A DNA stretch of 18,534 nucleotides from Bacteroidales bacterium (GTDB lineage Bacteria > Bacteroidota > Bacteroidia > Bacteroidales > Muribaculaceae): assembly GCA_004554255.1 (NCBI GenBank), contig SFNC01000042.1, positions 1 through 18,534 of the forward strand, written 5' to 3'. A program made the position numbers and the translations under genes. The number at the start of each line of letters is the position of its first letter. Within the stretch, counting starts at the first letter, position 1. The notes below the pieces were generated by a model. The model had not been told where the DNA came from, made no database searches, and saw nothing but the letters and a program-made list of their open reading frames with translations. This document shows positions 15,944 to 18,534 of this stretch, piece after piece.

Positions 15944-16207
15944 ATGACAAAGACAATCACATTCAACGAGTTACGCCAGCTTAAAGACAGTCTGCCCGAT
16001 GGATCAATGCACCGCATTGCCGACAAACTCAACGTTACCGTTCAGACAGTACGCAACTACTTCGGCGGAAGCAACTACGACTTTGGCAAAAACCAGGGTG
16101 TACACATTGAGCCGGGTCCCGACGGCGGTATCGTTGTTCTTGATGAACCCACCATCTATGATATGGCTGTAGAGATCCTCAAAGAGCAGGAAGGCAAAGA
16201 CGCCTGA
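15944..16207 (+). CDS. Small helix-turn-helix DNA-binding protein
   Basis: An 87-residue protein. Residues about 5-41 form a helix-turn-helix: MHRIADKL, turn NVT, then VQTVRNYFGG as recognition helix. The C-terminal half (VHIEPGPDGGIVVLDEPTIYDMAVEIL) is short and acidic and ends in a helix, perhaps for dimerising. I recall similar small conserved proteins in Bacteroidales but no established function. The ATG at 15944 is chosen: the in-frame TTG at 15890 lies upstream of the expected transcription start, and the added residues have no domain character. It stands alone between its own promoter and a strong hairpin, and could be an autoregulator or a small nucleoid-type protein. Confidence 0.82.
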   Translation: MTKTITFNELRQLKDSLPDGSMHRIADKLNVTVQTVRNYFGGSNYDFGKNQGVHIEPGPDGGIVVLDEPTIYDMAVEILKEQEGKDA

Positions 16208-16244
16208 TTTTAATACAGACGTAGCCTACCTTACAGACAAACAA

Positions 16245-16281
16245 CTTCAGGAGTATTCCCATAAACGGAAGACTCCTGAAG
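16245..16281 (+). terminator. Strong hairpin, likely intrinsic terminator
   Basis: CTTCAGGAGT (16245-16254) pairs perfectly with ACTCCTGAAG (16272-16281). Inside it, TTCC (16256-16259) pairs with GGAA (16267-16270) across one A/G mismatch, leaving a seven-base loop. The stem is followed by GATTTTGC. It lies 37 bases after the HTH stop and 39 before the next ATG, so it probably ends the HTH transcript or attenuates the following gene. Confidence 0.75.
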
Positions 16282-16320
16282 GATTTTGCATATACAATCA
16301 CCACTAACCCTGTCACCATT

Positions 16321-17445
16321 ATGGCTGATTCAAGGCTGATAACCGTAGCTATCCATACCTGCGAGCGTGCAGTAGAGTTAAAATCCCAGCTTGAAAGCGA
16401 GGGCATACCCGTTGTGCTGCAGAATGTCAACCTGGAACATCCCGTGGTGTCATCGGGTATGCGTGTCCGTATTCCGGAGACAGACCTTCCGCTCGCACTC
16501 AGAATCATTGAGAACACCGAGATTTTCCGCTCAAAGGACATAGAACGGCAACAGACCGACCACTCGTTCCTTGTCCCGGTAGACTTCACGGACTACTCGC
16601 TGCAGGCGGCCTGTGCCGCATTCCGCATAGCAGCCGCGCACAAGGGCGAAATCGTGCTGCTCAACAGCTATATTGACCCCTATCTCGGCAGCAACATGCA
16701 GCTTACGGATGCCCTTACTTTCGACATCAGCGCCGAAGCCGAAGCACGACGCCAGATTGAGCAGTCGGCGCACACGCAGATGGCAAACTTTACCCAGCGG
16801 ATACGCGAACTTATTAAAGACGGCACTATTCCGCCCGTAAAATTCTCGACAACGGTGGTAGAAGGTGTTGCCGAGGATGCCATAGACGAATACTCCAAGA
16901 TAAATCCTCCCTACATGATTATAATGGGAACACGCAGCACCGAGCGCAAAGCCGCCGAGATGATTGGCTCTGTAGCCGCCGAAGTGATAAACCGCTGCCG
17001 ATGCACCGTGCTCACCGTTCCCGAGACTTACAACATCCGCAAAGAGACATCGCCCCGCAGAATCATGTTCCTCTGCAGCCTTGACCAGGGCGACATCCTT
17101 GCGCTTGATACTACCAGCCGCATCTTTAACCGCACGGATTCAGAGGTTATACTTACCCAGGTAAACGGACGCAGACGCCCGTTTGAACGCCCCGCAGGAG
17201 GCGATATGGACCGGCTTGTCAGCTACTGCTCCAAAAACTATCCGCGTTTCAAATTCTCTAACGAGACAGTCTCGCTGGACCGTGACCTTGAAAATTTGCG
17301 CAAATTGATGTACGCCAAGCAGATAGACATGATTGTCGTCAGCTACAAGAAGCGCCGCAGTCTGCTCGGGCGCCTACTGAATCCCAGCCTCGCACAGCAG
17401 ATTATCATGGGCGCAGACCTCCCCCTCCTCGTCATCCGCGTGTAA
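16321..17445 (+). CDS. DUF2007-like domain fused to two universal stress protein domains
   Basis: A 374-residue soluble protein. Residues about 5-70 (LITVAIHTCERAVELKSQLE...IPVVLQNVN) look like a DUF2007 putative signal-transducing domain. Residues about 80-235 form one universal stress protein (UspA) domain (HSFLVPVDFTDYSLQAA..., then MIIMGTRS with Gly203 and a GSVAAEV at 216-222). Residues about 245-374 form a second, degenerate UspA-like domain (RRIMFLCSLDQGD ... DMIVVSYKKR ... LPLLVIRV). The first keeps part of the nucleotide-binding pattern (G-x2-x-...-GS); the second lacks it. Role: stress or nucleotide sensing, inferred from family. No clear -7/-33 promoter was found in the 113-base gap before it, so readthrough past the upstream hairpin is possible. 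Confidence 0.85.
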   Translation: MADSRLITVAIHTCERAVELKSQLESEGIPVVLQNVNLEHPVVSSGMRVRIPETDLPLALRIIENTEIFRSKDIERQQTDHSFLVPVDFTDYSLQAACAAFRIAAAHKGEIVLLNSYIDPYLGSNMQLTDALTFDISAEAEARRQIEQSAHTQMANFTQRIRELIKDGTIPPVKFSTTVVEGVAEDAIDEYSKINPPYMIIMGTRSTERKAAEMIGSVAAEVINRCRCTVLTVPETYNIRKETSPRRIMFLCSLDQGDILALDTTSRIFNRTDSEVILTQVNGRRRPFERPAGGDMDRLVSYCSKNYPRFKFSNETVSLDRDLENLRKLMYAKQIDMIVVSYKKRRSLLGRLLNPSLAQQIIMGADLPLLVIRV

Positions 17446-17491
17446 CCCCACCTACCTGCAACACTCCCTCAGCGCACTCAGCGTTCTCTGA

Positions 17492-17526
17492 GCGAGATTA
17501 AAATTCACTCTACGCGAGATTAAAAT
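17492..17526. repeat. Two 13-bp direct repeats, 22-bp period
   Basis: GCGAGATTAAAAT occurs at 17492-17504 and again at 17514-17526, both perfect. The period of 22 bp is about two turns of the helix, as for paired protein sites. It lies between two convergent genes, downstream of both, so a promoter role is unlikely. Confidence 0.8.
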
Positions 17527-17547
17527 ACTATGTATGAAGCGGATAAT

Positions 17548-17570
17548 AGCATTATTTAGATTATAATGCT
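17548..17570. terminator. Shared hairpin between convergent genes
   Basis: AGCATTAT (17548-17555) pairs perfectly with ATAATGCT (17563-17570) around a seven-base loop. It sits three bases past the stop codon of the minus-strand gldB-like gene and 102 after the stop of the plus-strand stress protein gene. No strong T tract follows on either strand, so it may protect 3' ends more than terminate. Confidence 0.5.
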
Positions 17571-17573
17571 GTC

Positions 17574-18534
17574 TTATTTGGGATTGTATGCGGCCTTACG
17601 CAAGACATTCCGGTCATTATAGAAGCCGGGAGACAGCAGGGCGTTAAGGGGCTGAGAATCATTGTTTTCCATGTAAGATTTAACGATACGGTAACCTATG
17701 TATCGCACCGCGCGCCCCGGGGCGTCCGGAGATATTGGCGACGATGCCGGAGCCGGGTCAAGCAGATGCGCGGCAAGGTCGGCATCGGTGGAATAAAGCA
17801 TCTTGCCGTTCACAAGTTTATTCCACATAAACGACTCATTCTCTGCAATATCCTTCAGCTGCTCCGCACTGAATCCCAATGCCATATTCTCTGCGGCATC
17901 CGGAATCAGCTGCATTTTCAGATAAGCCAAAGCACCGTCATACAGCATACGGCTCAACAGCGTATTTCCCTGAGGATCAGCCTTAAACGGACAGTGCAAC
18001 GCCAGGCGCGCCTCCACCACATCGTATGGTATCATCTCGGGACGCTTGTTGACACGCATATAATCAGGCCATCCCGAGTAAGCATCATGGTCCGGTCCTA
18101 AATAATGATTCAGCGCAATAAACATTATACTGTCGCTGACTATCACCGACTTATCCTTGCCCCACACTACAGTAGCATAGCGGTAGTCGGGCAACGTAAC
18201 ATTCAAATCAGCAGCCCTTGCCGTGGCTCCGGCTATGGCCGCCGCGCAATTGTCCATATTCGGGAACACGGAGTCTACGGCGGGAGAGAACATCTCAACC
18301 ATCCGGGACCGCGAAACCATCTGCATCGTAGAGTCGCACAGCGTATCCACACCTACTATATTTAAATACGGAGCGAGATAATCGCCCAAAGAATCAATCA
18401 TGGCGAGGCGCTTCGGGACGTCCGTATTCCCGTACACTGCAACGGCTCGGTCAAGCCTTTCCATGGCGATAGTATCGGCCGTTTTATTGTCCGAACATCC
18501 CGTGGCGACAAAAAACAACGCCAGTGCACTAAAC
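17574..18534 (-). CDS. gldB: GldB-like lipoprotein (5' end outside window)
   Basis: The minus-strand frame is open to the window edge, so the start codon lies beyond 18534; 319 codons are visible. The N-terminal visible part is hydrophobic (FSALALFFVATGC) with a lipobox ATGC whose Cys codon is at 18495-18497, so it is a lipoprotein. The middle carries IALNHYLGPDHDAYSGWP and RPEMIPYDVVEARLAL, which I recognise as characteristic of GldB, a lipoprotein first found in Flavobacterium gliding. Homologues occur in non-gliding Bacteroidales, where the function is unknown; membrane or outer-membrane protein handling is a guess. The TTG at 18518 is not needed as a start. It is convergent with the stress protein gene. 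Confidence 0.85.
   Translation of the reverse strand, partial: FSALALFFVATGCSDNKTADTIAMERLDRAVAVYGNTDVPKRLAMIDSLGDYLAPYLNIVGVDTLCDSTMQMVSRSRMVEMFSPAVDSVFPNMDNCAAAIAGATARAADLNVTLPDYRYATVVWGKDKSVIVSDSIMFIALNHYLGPDHDAYSGWPDYMRVNKRPEMIPYDVVEARLALHCPFKADPQGNTLLSRMLYDGALAYLKMQLIPDAAENMALGFSAEQLKDIAENESFMWNKLVNGKMLYSTDADLAAHLLDPAPASSPISPDAPGRAVRYIGYRIVKSYMENNDSQPLNALLSPGFYNDRNVLRKAAYNPK

Noticed and set aside
17492..17526. Degenerate CRISPR array
   Set aside because: Only two 13-bp repeats with a 9-bp spacer, and no cas gene in the window.

Overview
The window reads as a chromosomal stretch of a Bacteroidales bacterium, probably a gut lineage such as Muribaculaceae; the family is an inference. The evidence for the order is: a complete bat aerotolerance operon, a GldB-type lipoprotein, an archaeal/eukaryotic-type prolyl-tRNA synthetase, promoters of the Bacteroidetes form (TTG, about 20 bases, then TAnnTTTG), and starts preceded by A/T-rich leaders instead of Shine-Dalgarno boxes. 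Coding density is high, base composition looks uniform, and I see no insertion sequence, prophage, CRISPR array, tRNA or rRNA. No stretch over 300 bases lacks a gene.

Left part (1-2909): the 3' part of a membrane polyferredoxin (NapH-like integral membrane part fused to a NapG/MauM-like multi-cluster domain), followed closely by a Tat-exported aldo/keto reductase-fold lipoprotein carrying two 4Fe-4S clusters. Together they look like an electron-transfer pair at the cytoplasmic membrane.

Positions 2910-6880: a well-formed promoter, then a tight cluster of proS, a GtrB/DPM1-like glycosyltransferase, a small HU-family protein, and a protein with an HU-like N-terminus, a Glu/Pro-rich linker, one membrane segment and a periplasmic LysM-like domain. 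proS as given is broken: roughly 25 codons are missing just after motif 1 and the reading frame is lost there. It is either an assembly error or a real pseudogene.

Positions 6881-15787: a 226-base leader with a promoter and a palindrome, then moxR, a DUF58 vWA protein, a BatD-like membrane protein, batA, batB, batC, batD and batE, all on the plus strand with short gaps. This is the MoxR/Bat system: a AAA+ ATPase, vWA proteins with MIDAS motifs, TPR proteins and large periplasmic-domain proteins, probably forming an envelope complex. BatC carries an uninterrupted run of 22 glutamines.

Positions 15788-18534: a small helix-turn-helix protein with its own promoter, a strong hairpin, a DUF2007/tandem universal-stress-protein fusion, and, convergent on the minus strand, a GldB-like lipoprotein cut by the window edge. 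I found no clearly new multi-gene system. The best leads are the HU-TM-LysM protein beside a stand-alone HU protein, the damaged proS, and the NapH/NapG fusion paired with the Tat aldo/keto reductase.
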